64,000 bases of DNA from LMUY01 sp965199105 (GCA_965199105.1 CBDAQO010000002.1:4216001-4280000); one strand, 5' to 3'. Positions 1-9,009 are shown, counted from the first letter of the stretch. Numbers and translations: made by a program. The notes: generated by a model from the letters alone, not told the origin.

Positions 1-1418
1 AGGACGTCGCGGCCACGCTCGGCCTGGCGCCGGGCGCGGTGTTCCGCCGGGTCAGCCTGTCGCTGGCGGCGCGGGGGGTTTGGGCCGGACTGCTGCTCAC
101 CTGGCTGCGCGCGTTCGGCGAGTTCGGCGCGACGGTGCTGGTGGCGTACCACCCCTACTCGCTGCCGGTTTACAGCTACGTCGCGTTCGGGAGCGAGGGG
201 CTGCCGGCAATGCTGCCCATCCTGCTGCCCACCCTTGCCGTGGCGGTGCTGGTGATGGCGGCGAGTCTGCGGGCCGAGCGCCGCTCCCACGTGATCCCGG
301 TCGAGGCGATGGTGCCGCCGCCATCGCCGCCGCCGCCGGGCCCACGCCCCGCCAGCCTGCCCCCGCGCCCGCTCGAACTCGCTTTCCGCCAGGACCGCGG
401 CTTCATGCTGGACGTTGCCTGGCAGACGCAAGCGCGGCGGCTCTGCATCCTCGGCGCGTCCGGCTCCGGCAAGACGGCGACGCTGCGGCTGATTGCGGGG
501 GTGGACCGCGCCAGCCACGCCACGCTCACGCTGGCCGGGCGTGACCTGGGGCACCTGCCGCCGCATCTGCGCTCGGTGGGCTACGTGCCGCAGAACTACG
601 CGCTGCTGCCCGGCGTGCCGGTCGGCCGCCAAATCCGGTTTGGCATGGGGGCGGAGGCGGCGCGGGCGACGCATTGGTCGCAGCGTCTCGGCCTGGCCGG
701 GCTGGACCACCGCACGCCGCAGGAGTTGTCGCTCGGCCAGCAGCAACGCGTGGCGCTCGCCCGCGCCCTGTCCCGCCCGTCCGCCCTGCTGCTGCTGGAC
801 GAGCCGTTCTCCGCCCTGGACGCGCCGTTGCGGGCGGCGCTGCGCGAGGAGCTCTGCGCCCTGCAAAGGGAGATCGCGGCCACCACCATCCTGGTGACGC
901 ACGACCCGGCGGAGGCGCTGCTGCTGGCCGACGAGCTGCTGATTCTGGAGGCTGGCCGGGTGCTGCAATCAGGCCCCGTTTCCGCCGTGTTCCAGCGCCC
1001 GGCCAGCGAAGCCGCCGCCCGGCTGCTCGGGGCAGAGAACGTGGCCGCAGCCGTCGCCACCGGCGCTGACCGGATCGACTTGGGCGGCGTGGTCATCCCC
1101 GTGCCGGGCCCGGCACTGCGACCCGGGCCAGTCGGCTGGGCGATCCGCGCCACGGCGGTGCGGCTGGTGGCGGAGGGCGGCTACCCCGCCACCGTGCTGG
1201 CGGTCGGCGAGCTACGCGCCGGGCAGCGTTGGGTGACGCTGCAACTCGGCGCCACGGTGCTGCAGGCGGCGGCCGAGGCGGCGGTGCCATTGGGCGAGTG
1301 CCGGGTGAGCCTGAACCTCGCCGCTCTGCAAGTCTGGCCCGCACCCAGCGGCGCCGGCCGTGCTGGCCTGATGGCAGCGCGCTATGCCGACGCGGGTGCG
1401 TTAAGCCTTCAGCAATAA
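1..1418 (+). CDS. Fused molybdate-type ABC transporter permease/ATP-binding protein (ModB-ModC), 5' partial
   Basis: The gene is cut by the left window edge. The reading frame is open from base 3 and runs to TAA at 1416-1418; a GTG at 39 is only an internal codon. The N-terminal part is the end of a ModB-like permease: the cytoplasmic coupling segment leading into EFGATVLVAYHP, then a last hydrophobic helix near 225-270. After a Pro-rich linker (about 300-360) comes an ABC ATPase with Walker A GASGSGKT (about 453-476), signature LSLGQQQRVALARAL and Walker B LLLLDEPFSALD, and then a TOBE/MOP-like C-terminal domain. Known for the family: ModB and ModC import molybdate or tungstate using a periplasmic ModA. 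Permease and ATPase on one polypeptide is less common than separate genes. A convergent SUOX-fold gene fits molybdenum metabolism (inference). Sulfate or tungstate could be the substrate instead. Confidence 0.85.
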   Translation, partial: DVAATLGLAPGAVFRRVSLSLAARGVWAGLLLTWLRAFGEFGATVLVAYHPYSLPVYSYVAFGSEGLPAMLPILLPTLAVAVLVMAASLRAERRSHVIPVEAMVPPPSPPPPGPRPASLPPRPLELAFRQDRGFMLDVAWQTQARRLCILGASGSGKTATLRLIAGVDRASHATLTLAGRDLGHLPPHLRSVGYVPQNYALLPGVPVGRQIRFGMGAEAARATHWSQRLGLAGLDHRTPQELSLGQQQRVALARALSRPSALLLLDEPFSALDAPLRAALREELCALQREIAATTILVTHDPAEALLLADELLILEAGRVLQSGPVSAVFQRPASEAAARLLGAENVAAAVATGADRIDLGGVVIPVPGPALRPGPVGWAIRATAVRLVAEGGYPATVLAVGELRAGQRWVTLQLGATVLQAAAEAAVPLGECRVSLNLAALQVWPAPSGAGRAGLMAARYADAGALSLQQ

Positions 1419-1441
1419 CTACGTGGCAGGATGGGCTCGCC

Positions 1442-1936
1442 TCACGGGGGGCTCGGCAGCGGCACCACGCTCAGCCGCGCCACGTCGCGCACGCTGCGCC
1501 CGCCCATGCGGTCGCCGGGGACGACCAGGCGGTAATGGCCTGATGGCAGGGCTTGGCCGTCCTGCTTGTCGGCCAGGATCACCTGCTTGCCCTCGAAGGC
1601 GGGCGAAATCTCACCCAGCGCCAGGGTGGCGGCATAGCCATCATGGCCCTGCACCAGCACGGCAAGGCGAACCTGCTCGCGCGGCTTGGCCGGGTCGATG
1701 GCGCCCTCGTGCTCGAGCACGGTCCATAGCAGCGGGCCCTCGAACATCGCCTGGCGCGCGCCGTGCTCGGTGCCGAACGCCACCGGAACCTGGATCACCG
1801 GCAGCCCCGCCATGTCGTCGGGGGTGAGGGTGCGCTCGACCGCCAGGCCCGAGACCGTGATGCCAGTGGCATCGTCCGCATAGGCCGGGGCGGCCAGCAC
1901 CAGCCCGGCCAGCACAATCATGGTTCGTTGCAGCAT
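1442..1936 (-). CDS. Small secreted molybdopterin-binding (SUOX-fold) oxidoreductase-like protein
   Basis: 164 aa with a signal peptide (hydrophobic VLAGLVLAAPAYA ending near residue 20). The mature part looks like a minimal oxidoreductase molybdopterin-binding (SUOX) domain. It has a short strand-rich start, the LWTVLEHEGAI helix typical of the segment facing the cofactor, and the C-terminal pattern in which a proline-containing stretch (LPSGHYRLVVPGDRMGGR) precedes the last strand. It lacks the dimerisation and heme domains of full sulfite oxidases, and I see no obvious molybdenum-ligand cysteine. It may therefore be a cofactor-binding relative rather than an enzyme. It starts 7 bases after ycjF on the same strand and converges on the modBC fusion, a context suggesting a molybdenum link. 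ATG at 1936 gives the intact signal peptide. Confidence 0.6.
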   Translation of the reverse strand: MLQRTMIVLAGLVLAAPAYADDATGITVSGLAVERTLTPDDMAGLPVIQVPVAFGTEHGARQAMFEGPLLWTVLEHEGAIDPAKPREQVRLAVLVQGHDGYAATLALGEISPAFEGKQVILADKQDGQALPSGHYRLVVPGDRMGGRSVRDVARLSVVPLPSPP

Positions 1937-1943
1937 TCTTACC

Positions 1944-2807
1944 TCACCCTTGTTCCGGCGGCAGCGGGCTGCACGCCACGGCGGTGGCGCGGGCCAGCAG
2001 GACGGTGCGGCGGGCCGCGACGCCGGCTCCCGCCATCTCGCCTAAGGCGTGGGCCAGCAGCGGGTTGGTCAGCACGGCATGCGCCGCCAGGTTGATCGCC
2101 GCTTCCGACCCGGCGACCAGGCCGGCGGACAGCATCGTGCGCCGCAGCAGGTTGAGCGTGCCCAACAATCCCGGGCGCATGCCATACAGCCCAGCCACCT
2201 GCCGCACCAGCCGCACGCCGCGCCACGTCACCACCAGGGCGGCCAGCGCCGGGGTGGGGGTCGCGGCGATGCCGGCGGCCATCTGGAACGCGGCGGTGCG
2301 GCCGAGCGCGTCGGCGCGGGCGCGCAGCGTGGCGTCGGGGCCGGCGCGCAGCAGCGCGAGGATGGCGTCCGGGTCGTTGGCGGCGTCGATCGCCGGGCGC
2401 AGCGTCTCGGCGTCCGGCAGGGTCGCGGCCCAACTGCGCGCGGCGGCGTGGATGCGGATGCCATCGCGGCTGGCGAAGGCGCGGCGCAGGCGGTCGACCC
2501 GGGCCAGCGCGAACAGCCCGCGCAACTCCCGCCCGATGCCGGCCAGCAACAGGCCGAATCCGCCGACCGCGACGGCGACGGTGAGCCAGCCGAGCCAGGC
2601 GGCGCGCTGGAACTGTGCTGCGGCGAAGTTGCCGGTCTGCAACGCCGCCAGCCCCACCAGCAGCACGGCGAGCCCTGCCAGCGCATACTTACCGCCTCCG
2701 GCTTGCGGCGGGGTGGCGTCGGTCAGCGGCTCGGCGAGCTGCTCCGGCGCCTCGAGCTTGGGCGCGGCGGCGTCTTCAATCAGCACGCGCGGGGCGTTCG
2801 GCCTCAC
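1944..2807 (-). CDS. YcjF/DUF697 family inner membrane protein
   Basis: 287 aa, starting at a GTG (2805-2807) that overlaps the ycjX stop in a GTGA arrangement. A longer upstream reading would run antisense-like through ycjX and is not supported. Two hydrophobic helices lie near residues 40-100 (YALAGLAVLLVGLAAL and WLTVAVAVGGFGLLLAGIG). They are followed by a charged helical stretch, and the C-terminal DUF697 region contains AALVVTWRGVRLVRQVAGLYGMRPG, split by a short turn, then LLRRTMLSAGLVAGSE. YcjF proteins are of unknown biochemical function but are almost always encoded directly after YcjX; in enterobacteria the pair is linked to envelope stress. Translational coupling with ycjX supports the assignment. 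Confidence 0.85.
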   Translation of the reverse strand: MRPNAPRVLIEDAAAPKLEAPEQLAEPLTDATPPQAGGGKYALAGLAVLLVGLAALQTGNFAAAQFQRAAWLGWLTVAVAVGGFGLLLAGIGRELRGLFALARVDRLRRAFASRDGIRIHAAARSWAATLPDAETLRPAIDAANDPDAILALLRAGPDATLRARADALGRTAAFQMAAGIAATPTPALAALVVTWRGVRLVRQVAGLYGMRPGLLGTLNLLRRTMLSAGLVAGSEAAINLAAHAVLTNPLLAHALGEMAGAGVAARRTVLLARATAVACSPLPPEQG

Positions 2808-4162
2808 AACACGTCGTCCAGCAGGAACGCCAGCAGCGTGTCGAGCTCGATATGCGGCACCCCGGCGCGGCCCTCGCCCGGCAGCCGGGTCGGCTCGAAC
2901 TCGGGCAGGGCGAAGAACTCGCCGGCCCAGAACGCGCCATCCGGCGGGCAATCCGGCACCTCGCCGGGATAGGACAGGCCCACCCCCTGCCCGGCAATGC
3001 GCCCGCGCACCGCCGAGACGCTGCGCCCGTCCAGCCGCATCGTCGCGTCTTCGGTGCAGCGGATGGAGGCGATGGCGAAGTGGCGCGCGGCGACGTCCCC
3101 GCCGGCCGCGGTGAGGGCCGCCATCAGCGCGCGCAAATTGCCGCGCTGGCGGCTGGCCACGTGGTCGGCCTTGGTGGCGGCGTAGGCCACGCGGCGGATG
3201 CGCGGCGGGGGCAGGCGGAGCTGCAGCAGGGCGGTGAACGCCTCGGTCCAGGAAAACGACCAGCGCAGCGCTCCGGCGGCGGCGGCCAGGCTGGCTTGGG
3301 CGTCGGCAAAGCTGTCCCGCCCGGCGCCGAGCGCGCTCAGAAGGTCCGCCAGGACGACCAGCCGGTCCATGTGGCCGAACAGCGGAGACACCAGGTCCTG
3401 CCGCACGGCGTTGCAGTAGGCGTCGTAGCGCGCTGCCAACAGGGCGGCGAGGCCGCCGCGCCCGCGCAGGGGGAAGAACGCCAGCCACGGCAGCTCCAGG
3501 CCGGGCGACGGCATCAGGAAGCGCCCGGGCTGCAGCAACGACAGCCCGGATTCGTCACGCAGGCGGTGTAGCGCGTCGCGATACAGCCGGTGCCCGGTGG
3601 CGGCGAGCGCTTCGTCCTGGGCGGCGCCGCCGGGCCGCGCGCCGCTATCGGGCAACCCGGCACTGAACTGGAGGAAGGCGCGCGTGGCGGGGTGGTCGTC
3701 CAGCCGCGCCAGCGTGCGGTCCGACCAGGTGGCGAAATCCATGTCCAGCAGCGGCAGGTCGAGCAGCCACTCGCCCGGGTAGTCCAGCAGTTCGAGCCGC
3801 AGGCTGCGCGGCGGCAGGGCGGCGGCGAACCCGGCGCGCGGGACGGTGAGGTCGAGCGCCAGCAGAGAAACGGCGGCGGTGCGGGCGGGCCAGGCCGCCG
3901 GGTCGGACGCGAGAGCGCGCAGGTGCGCCGGCGCGTCAAACCGCGGCACCGCGCCGGCGCCGACCGGGGCGAGCCGCACGCCGAGGCGGCGCCCACCCAA
4001 GCGCGCCGCCAGCGCCGGCAAGGTGGGCAGGCCCGCGCCCATCGCGAGCAGGTTGGCGGCAACCGAGGTCAGGAACGCAGTTTTACCCGCCCGCGCCAGC
4101 CCGGTGACGCCGATGCGAACGGTGCCGCCGACCAGGTCGGTTAGCGTGGGGATGCTGGGCAA
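2804..4162 (-). CDS. YcjX family P-loop ATPase/GTPase (DUF463)
   Basis: 452 aa. The N-terminus holds a P-loop (GLARAGKT, residues 21-28) right after TVRIGVT, the arrangement of the YcjX/DUF463 family. Further family-like stretches are the LELLDYPGEWLLDLPLL block (Walker B-like DYPGE), TDFATW-like DFATWSDRTLARL, and VAYAATKADHV near residue 325, which is a G4-like T/NKxD motif. The C-terminus ends with the family's polar tail and overlaps ycjF by 4 bases. YcjX proteins are stress-associated nucleotide-binding proteins of unsettled role; in gamma-proteobacteria they fall in the phage-shock regulon. No psp genes are visible here. ATG at 4162 is the first start and gives normal length. Confidence 0.88.
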   Translation of the reverse strand: MPSIPTLTDLVGGTVRIGVTGLARAGKTAFLTSVAANLLAMGAGLPTLPALAARLGGRRLGVRLAPVGAGAVPRFDAPAHLRALASDPAAWPARTAAVSLLALDLTVPRAGFAAALPPRSLRLELLDYPGEWLLDLPLLDMDFATWSDRTLARLDDHPATRAFLQFSAGLPDSGARPGGAAQDEALAATGHRLYRDALHRLRDESGLSLLQPGRFLMPSPGLELPWLAFFPLRGRGGLAALLAARYDAYCNAVRQDLVSPLFGHMDRLVVLADLLSALGAGRDSFADAQASLAAAAGALRWSFSWTEAFTALLQLRLPPPRIRRVAYAATKADHVASRQRGNLRALMAALTAAGGDVAARHFAIASIRCTEDATMRLDGRSVSAVRGRIAGQGVGLSYPGEVPDCPPDGAFWAGEFFALPEFEPTRLPGEGRAGVPHIELDTLLAFLLDDVL

Positions 4163-4175
4163 TCACCACTGGCCT

Positions 4176-4201
4176 TTGCCCTCTCCCGCGTGCGGGTGGG
4201 G
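4176..4201. repeat. Copy of dispersed CCCTCTCCC/GGG-type intergenic repeat
   Basis: GC-rich inverted motif (CCCTCTCCCGCG followed by TGCGGGTGGGG) between ycjX and gloA. Similar CCCTCACCC/CTCTCCC-GGGAGAGG sequences occur at 37988, 42588, 45330 and 53545, always between or at the ends of genes. It may fold in RNA and help termination, but no T-run follows. Confidence 0.4.
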
Positions 4202-4292
4202 TGATTGCGTTGGCTCCCATCTCCCTTTCCTGTAAAGGACGGAAGAGGGTGACGCCTCAGGTGGCGGGGCGGCACGGCGGGGTGGGCTGCGT

Positions 4293-4681
<389 letters not shown>

Positions 4682-4685
<4 letters not shown>

Positions 4686-5527
4686 GGCGTGTCTCCGGAG
4701 GGTTGGTGGAGGCCGAGCAGGAACAGCCCGGCGGCGTTGGCCCGGGCGATGCACTCGGCCCGATCGGTGAACAGGGTCCCGCCGGCTTCGAACGCAATCC
4801 CGCGCAAGCCGGCGCCCACGGCGGCATCAATTGTGCGAGGGCCCAGCGTCGGCAGGTCGGCGCGGCGATCCTGCCCGGGTTTGACCAGCTTGACCAGCAC
4901 GCCGCCGGGGCCAGGCCGGCGCAACCCGCCGGCGCGGGCGAGCATGGCGTCGGTGCCCTCGATGGCCTCCACCGCGAGCACGATGCCCTGCTGCACCACG
5001 CAGCCCTGCCCCACATCCACCTGGCCCAGGGCCCGCACCACCGCCACGCCGCGCGCGATGTCCTGCTCGGCCGCCGGGTCGGGTGCGGCGCGGCTGAGCA
5101 GGCCGGCGGGAGCGACCGACTCGGTGAGGATTTCGTGCGCGCCGATGACGTGGAAGCCCTCCTCGCCCAACACGCGGACGATGGCGGCAAGGAAACCGTC
5201 ATCCCCGCTGAACGCCGCGCGGCCGATGCGGGCGAGGAGGCGGGCGCCCTCGGCATCGGGCCGCAGGTGCAGCAGCGAGGGGCGGCGGACCGGGCCAACC
5301 AGCACGATGTCCCGGCAACCATGGGCGCGCAGCGTGGCCAGGATGTGCCCCACGGCGCCGAGCCGGGCGGGTGTGTGCGGATAGGGCGTGAGCAAGGCGG
5401 GCTCGGCGTAGCCCTCGAGCGCCACCACGTGGACCGGGCGGCCGGCGGCCTGGGCGGTGGCCGCGACCCGGGCGGGCAACGGGCCACCCCCGGCGATCAC
5501 GCCCAACGCAGGGGCCTGGCTGGTCAA
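4682..5527 (-). CDS. lpxI: UDP-2,3-diacylglucosamine pyrophosphatase LpxI
   Basis: 281 aa, the usual LpxI length. It hydrolyses UDP-2,3-diacylglucosamine to lipid X and UMP in lipid A synthesis, replacing LpxH in most alphaproteobacteria. Family features: N-terminal GVIAGGGPLPARVA, HTPARLGAVGHILATLRAHG, and the C-terminal domain with the DIARGVAVVRALGQVDVGQ block, then EGTDAMLARAG and a conserved VKLVKPGQDRRADLPTLG. It lies 16 bases downstream of lpxA in the lpxD-fabZ-lpxA-lpxI order and overlaps gloA by 4 bases. Confidence 0.94.
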
Positions 5528-5543
5528 GCGCCGGGCCGCTAGC

Positions 5544-6386
5544 TCAGGCGTCTTCCTCCGCCGTCAACGCGGCCCGGATCAGCCCGCGCTTGCTGGGGGT
5601 GGCCGCGAAATCCAGCATCTCGGCCACCAGCGGCTCGTAGCCCCATTGCTCGCGCACCAGGCTCAAGCGGCTGGCGAACACCCCCTCGCCGCCGAACAAG
5701 GTGCGGAACGCGGTGCGGACGGTGTGCAGCCGCGCCTTGTCCACGCCGCGGCGGCGCAGGCCGATCACGTTCAGACCCGCCAGCCGGGCGCGGTTGCCGA
5801 TCACGCTGCCGAACGGCACCACATCCGCCTCCACGCCGGACACGCCGCCCACCATGGCCGCGCGGCCGATGCGCACGAACTGGTGCAGCGCCGCCGCGCC
5901 GCCGATCACCGCACCGGCGCCGATCTCGACATGGCCGCCCATCACCACGTTGTTGGCAATAATCACCCCGTCGCCCAGCACGCAGTCATGCGCCACGTGG
6001 ACCACCGCCATCAGCAGGCAATCCGCGCCCACCCGGGTCTCCCCGATGCCGGTGACGGTGCCGCGATGGATGGTGCAGTGCTCGCGCAACTGGGTGCGGG
6101 CGCCGACCCGGCAGCGCGTCGGCTCGTCGCGATACTTCAGGTCCTGCGGCGCCATGCCCACGGTGCAGAACGGGAACAGCACCGCGCCATCCTCGATCAC
6201 GGTGTGCCCCTCCACCACCACGTGGCTGATCAGCCGCACGCCGGCGCCCAATTCCACATGCGGGCCGACGGTGCACCAAGGCCCGATCTCCACGCCCTCC
6301 TGCAGCCGGGCGCCCTCGGCCACCAGGGCGGTCGGGTGGATCAGCGGCGCGCGGAGGGTGGGCGACAGCGAGGCAGCGGACGGCAT
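5544..6386 (-). CDS. lpxA: UDP-N-acetylglucosamine acyltransferase LpxA
   Basis: 280 aa, slightly longer than the E. coli enzyme (262 aa) because of an N-terminal extension (MPSAASLSPTLRAP). It transfers a 3-hydroxyacyl chain from ACP to the 3-OH of UDP-GlcNAc, the first step of lipid A synthesis. A left-handed beta-helix is evident from hexapeptide repeats (IHPTALVAEGARLQEGVEIG onward). The catalytic His lies in VAHDCVLGDGVIIANN. The C-terminal helical domain begins near GLNVIGLRRRGV. It sits between fabZ and lpxI on the same strand. Confidence 0.96.
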   Translation of the reverse strand: MPSAASLSPTLRAPLIHPTALVAEGARLQEGVEIGPWCTVGPHVELGAGVRLISHVVVEGHTVIEDGAVLFPFCTVGMAPQDLKYRDEPTRCRVGARTQLREHCTIHRGTVTGIGETRVGADCLLMAVVHVAHDCVLGDGVIIANNVVMGGHVEIGAGAVIGGAAALHQFVRIGRAAMVGGVSGVEADVVPFGSVIGNRARLAGLNVIGLRRRGVDKARLHTVRTAFRTLFGGEGVFASRLSLVREQWGYEPLVAEMLDFAATPSKRGLIRAALTAEEDA

Positions 6387-6467
6387 CGAATCACCTGCCT
6401 GTTACGGTGGGTTGGTGGCCGGCGGAGTGGCGCGCCTCCAGTGCGGCAACATTGCGGCCCACGAAGG

Positions 6468-6953
6468 TCAGCCCGGCGATGGTTGCCGGTCCATGATCAT
6501 GGCCGAGAATGTCGCCTCGGCCACGGAGGCGCCGTCGACGGTCCCGGTGGCGTGGAAGCGCCACACGTTGCCCCGGCTGCGATCCTTGGCCACGTGCAGC
6601 TTGAGTTGGTCGCCGGGCACCACCGGGCGGCGGAACTTGGCGCTGTCGATAGTCATGAAATACACCAGCTTGCCCGCGGCATCCGGCCCCAGCGTCTCCA
6701 CCACCAGCACGGCCGCGGTCTGCGCCATGGCCTCGATGATGAGCACGCCGGGCATCACCGGGTGGTTCGGAAAGTGGCCCTGGAAGAAGCCCTCGTTGGC
6801 GGACAGGTTCTTGATGCCGACCGCCGAACGGTCCGGCGCCAGGTCCACCACGCGATCGATCATGAGCATGGGGTAGCGATGCGGGATGGCGTGCATGATG
6901 CGCGCGATGTCCAGCACCTCGTGGCTCACGCTTGCCGGCAGGTTGGTATCCAT
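6468..6953 (-). CDS. fabZ: 3-hydroxyacyl-[acyl-carrier-protein] dehydratase FabZ
   Basis: 161 aa hot-dog fold dehydratase of type II fatty acid synthesis. The active-site segment GHFPNHPVMPGVLIIEAMAQ carries the catalytic His and, in the next helix, the Glu. The entry motif IPHRYPMLMIDRV is the FabZ signature. It starts two bases after the lpxD stop, so the two are tightly coupled. This is the normal alphaproteobacterial pairing that balances 3-hydroxyacyl-ACP use between fatty acids and lipid A. About 80 bases without a gene separate it from lpxA. Confidence 0.96.
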   Translation of the reverse strand: MDTNLPASVSHEVLDIARIMHAIPHRYPMLMIDRVVDLAPDRSAVGIKNLSANEGFFQGHFPNHPVMPGVLIIEAMAQTAAVLVVETLGPDAAGKLVYFMTIDSAKFRRPVVPGDQLKLHVAKDRSRGNVWRFHATGTVDGASVAEATFSAMIMDRQPSPG

Positions 6954-6955
6954 AC

Positions 6956-8056
6956 TCAGCCCTGCTCTCGCCCCCCTTTGTCCCGTCCGGCCTTGTCCTG
7001 CGCGGCTTTATCGCTCCCCGCCTTATCGCTCGCGGGTCCGCGCCCGGCGAGCTTGCGCAGCACGGCCACGTTGCGAAAGAACTCACGCACCGGCATGGCA
7101 GGCGCGCCCAGCACGTCGGCCCCCGCCGCCACATCCCGCATCACGCCGGATTGCGCACCGATCCGGGCCTTCGCACCAATCCGCAAATGCCCAACGAGGC
7201 CCGCCTGTGCCGCAACCACCACAAAATCCTCTAAGACGGTGGACCCCGAAATGCCTGCTTGCGCCACGACAACGCAGCATCGCCCGAGGCGGACGTTGTG
7301 CCCGATCTGCACCAGGTTGTCGAGGCGAGACCCGGCGCCGATCACCGTATCCTGCGCCGACCCGCGATCGATGGTGCTGTTGGCGCCCACCTCCACGTCG
7401 TCCTCAAGCAGCACGCGGCCGAGTTGCGGCACGGTGACGAAGCCTTGCGGCCCCTGCGCGAAGCCGAACCCCTCCTGCCCGATCCGCGCGCCGGGATAGA
7501 CGTAGACCCGCGCGCCCAGCACGGCATGGGACAGTGAGGCGAGCGCGCCGACCCGGCAATCCGGGCCCATCACCACGCCCGGCCCAATCACCGCCCCCGG
7601 CGCCACCCGGCAGCGCGGGCCGATCGAGGCGGCCGCACCGATGACCGCCAGCGGCCCGATCTCGGCGCTGGGGTCAACGTCGGCCGCCGGGTCCACCACC
7701 GCGGACGGATGAATGCCAGGGCGCAGCGGCGGCGGCGGATGGAACAGCGCGGCGACGCGGGCCCAGCCGAGATAGGGCTCCGGGGTGACGATGGCGGCGC
7801 AATGCGGCGGCACGCGGCTGGCGAAGTCGGGGTGCACGATCACGGCGCCGGCCTGGGTCTGCCCCAGCAACGGCGCATAGTGCCGGTTGTCGAGAAAACT
7901 CACGTCGCCAGGGCCGGCGGATTGCAGTGGCGCCACCCCGGCCAGCAGCCGGTCGCTGGCCGCCACGCTGCCGCCGGCCAGCTCCGCCACAGCAGCCAGC
8001 GCGTGGGGGCCGATGCGGGCGAAGAAGCGCGTATCGCCCGCGCCGGCGTCCGACAC
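6956..8056 (-). CDS. lpxD: UDP-3-O-acylglucosamine N-acyltransferase LpxD
   Basis: 366 aa from the GTG at 8056 (VSDAGAGDTRFFAR), which lies just after the skp stop and gives normal length. A longer start inside skp would add about 30 Arg/Pro-rich residues and is rejected. It adds the N-linked 3-hydroxyacyl chain to UDP-3-O-acyl-GlcN. The N-terminal uridine-binding domain (SAGPGDVSFLDNRHY) is followed by the left-handed beta-helix and the catalytic His in LVQIGHNVRLG. The C-terminal tail after LRKLAG is an odd charged near-repeat (SDKAGSDKAAQDKAGRDK), probably lineage-specific. Confidence 0.94.
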   Translation of the reverse strand: MSDAGAGDTRFFARIGPHALAAVAELAGGSVAASDRLLAGVAPLQSAGPGDVSFLDNRHYAPLLGQTQAGAVIVHPDFASRVPPHCAAIVTPEPYLGWARVAALFHPPPPLRPGIHPSAVVDPAADVDPSAEIGPLAVIGAAASIGPRCRVAPGAVIGPGVVMGPDCRVGALASLSHAVLGARVYVYPGARIGQEGFGFAQGPQGFVTVPQLGRVLLEDDVEVGANSTIDRGSAQDTVIGAGSRLDNLVQIGHNVRLGRCCVVVAQAGISGSTVLEDFVVVAAQAGLVGHLRIGAKARIGAQSGVMRDVAAGADVLGAPAMPVREFFRNVAVLRKLAGRGPASDKAGSDKAAQDKAGRDKGGREQG

Positions 8057-8075
8057 CGTCGCGGTGCCGGCCGGC

Positions 8076-8999
8076 TTAATGGCGCGCCGGCGGGCTGGTG
8101 GGCGGTGCCGAGGCGGGCGTCGGCGTGGGCGCCTGCGAGACGGCACCCGCCTGGGCCCCCGCTTGGGCGGTCGCCTGCGTCAGCGGCGAGACGCCGTCCG
8201 GCGCAATGGTGATGGACGGCATCACCTTGTTCATCTGCACCGTCACCTGGTCGGTGATGTCGAACTCGTTGATGTTGAGCGCGACCTGGGCGCGGTGCAG
8301 CACCAGGTTCATCCCCCGGCTTTCCGCCACCTGGCGGATCACGGCGATCAGGGTGCGCTCGATCTGGTTGAGCGAATACTGCGCCGTCTCCTGGATGATG
8401 CGGTTGCGGTCGCGCCAGCTCTTCTGGTCGTTGGTGATGCGCTCCTGCAGGTCGCGCTCCTTGGCCCGAACCTGGTCCGGGTTGAGCGTGGCGCGGTCGG
8501 CCGAGAGTTGCTGCTGCAGGTCATGCCACTCGGCCTGGCCCTTCTGCGCGTCGGCCTGCAGCTTCTCGCGCCGCTCGGTGATGACCTTCTCCACCTGCTG
8601 CGACGCGGTGGCCGCGCGCATCACCTCCGGCACGCCCAGCACGCCGATGATCGGGGCGGGCGGCACAGTGCCCTTCGGCAGCGGCGGCAGTTCCGGCACG
8701 GGGGCGCTCGGCAGTTGCGCCAGCGCCGATTGGTCGGCCTGGTCGGTCGAGTCCCCGGTGGTGACGCCGGCCAAGCCGCTTGGCAGCTCCACCGGCGGTG
8801 GCGGCGGCAGGGCTTGCTGCGTCGGCGCCGGCGCGCGCGGGGCGGGGCGGGCTACGGCGCCTGGCTTGGGCTGGGCGTTCTGCGGCGGAATGAAATAGCC
8901 CTGCGCCACGGCCGCGCCGGGCTGAGCCAGCATCGCAGCGGCCAGAGCCAAGCCCGCGGCCCAAGCCACGGAGTTTTTGCCGGAGCTGAATGACATCAT
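8076..8999 (-). CDS. OmpH/Skp-family periplasmic chaperone with extended termini
   Basis: 307 aa. The ATG at 8999 is chosen because AGGTGAG sits 6-8 bases upstream; a start at 9032 inside bamA lacks such a site. A signal peptide ends near AAVAQG. Then come about 90 Pro/Ala-rich residues, and a Skp/OmpH core (about residues 125-255) begins at IIGVLGVPEVMRAATASQQVEKVI. The core is a charged coiled coil with the conserved end RGMNLVLHRAQVALN. The C-terminus is again Ala/Thr/Pro-rich. Skp carries unfolded outer-membrane proteins to the Bam complex, which fits its position 10 bases after bamA. It is nearly twice the length of E. coli Skp, and the extra sequence is low complexity. Confidence 0.9.
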   Translation of the reverse strand: MMSFSSGKNSVAWAAGLALAAAMLAQPGAAVAQGYFIPPQNAQPKPGAVARPAPRAPAPTQQALPPPPPVELPSGLAGVTTGDSTDQADQSALAQLPSAPVPELPPLPKGTVPPAPIIGVLGVPEVMRAATASQQVEKVITERREKLQADAQKGQAEWHDLQQQLSADRATLNPDQVRAKERDLQERITNDQKSWRDRNRIIQETAQYSLNQIERTLIAVIRQVAESRGMNLVLHRAQVALNINEFDITDQVTVQMNKVMPSITIAPDGVSPLTQATAQAGAQAGAVSQAPTPTPASAPPTSPPARH

Positions 9000-9009
9000 G
9001 TTGCTCACC

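Noticed and set aside
5457..7499. Long plus-strand open frame over lpxA/fabZ/lpxD
   Set aside because: Antisense to three well-supported genes and composed of His/Arg/Gln-rich low-complexity sequence.
8057..8146. N-terminal extension of LpxD
   Set aside because: These codons lie over the skp 3' end and encode only Arg/Pro-rich residues not found in LpxD.
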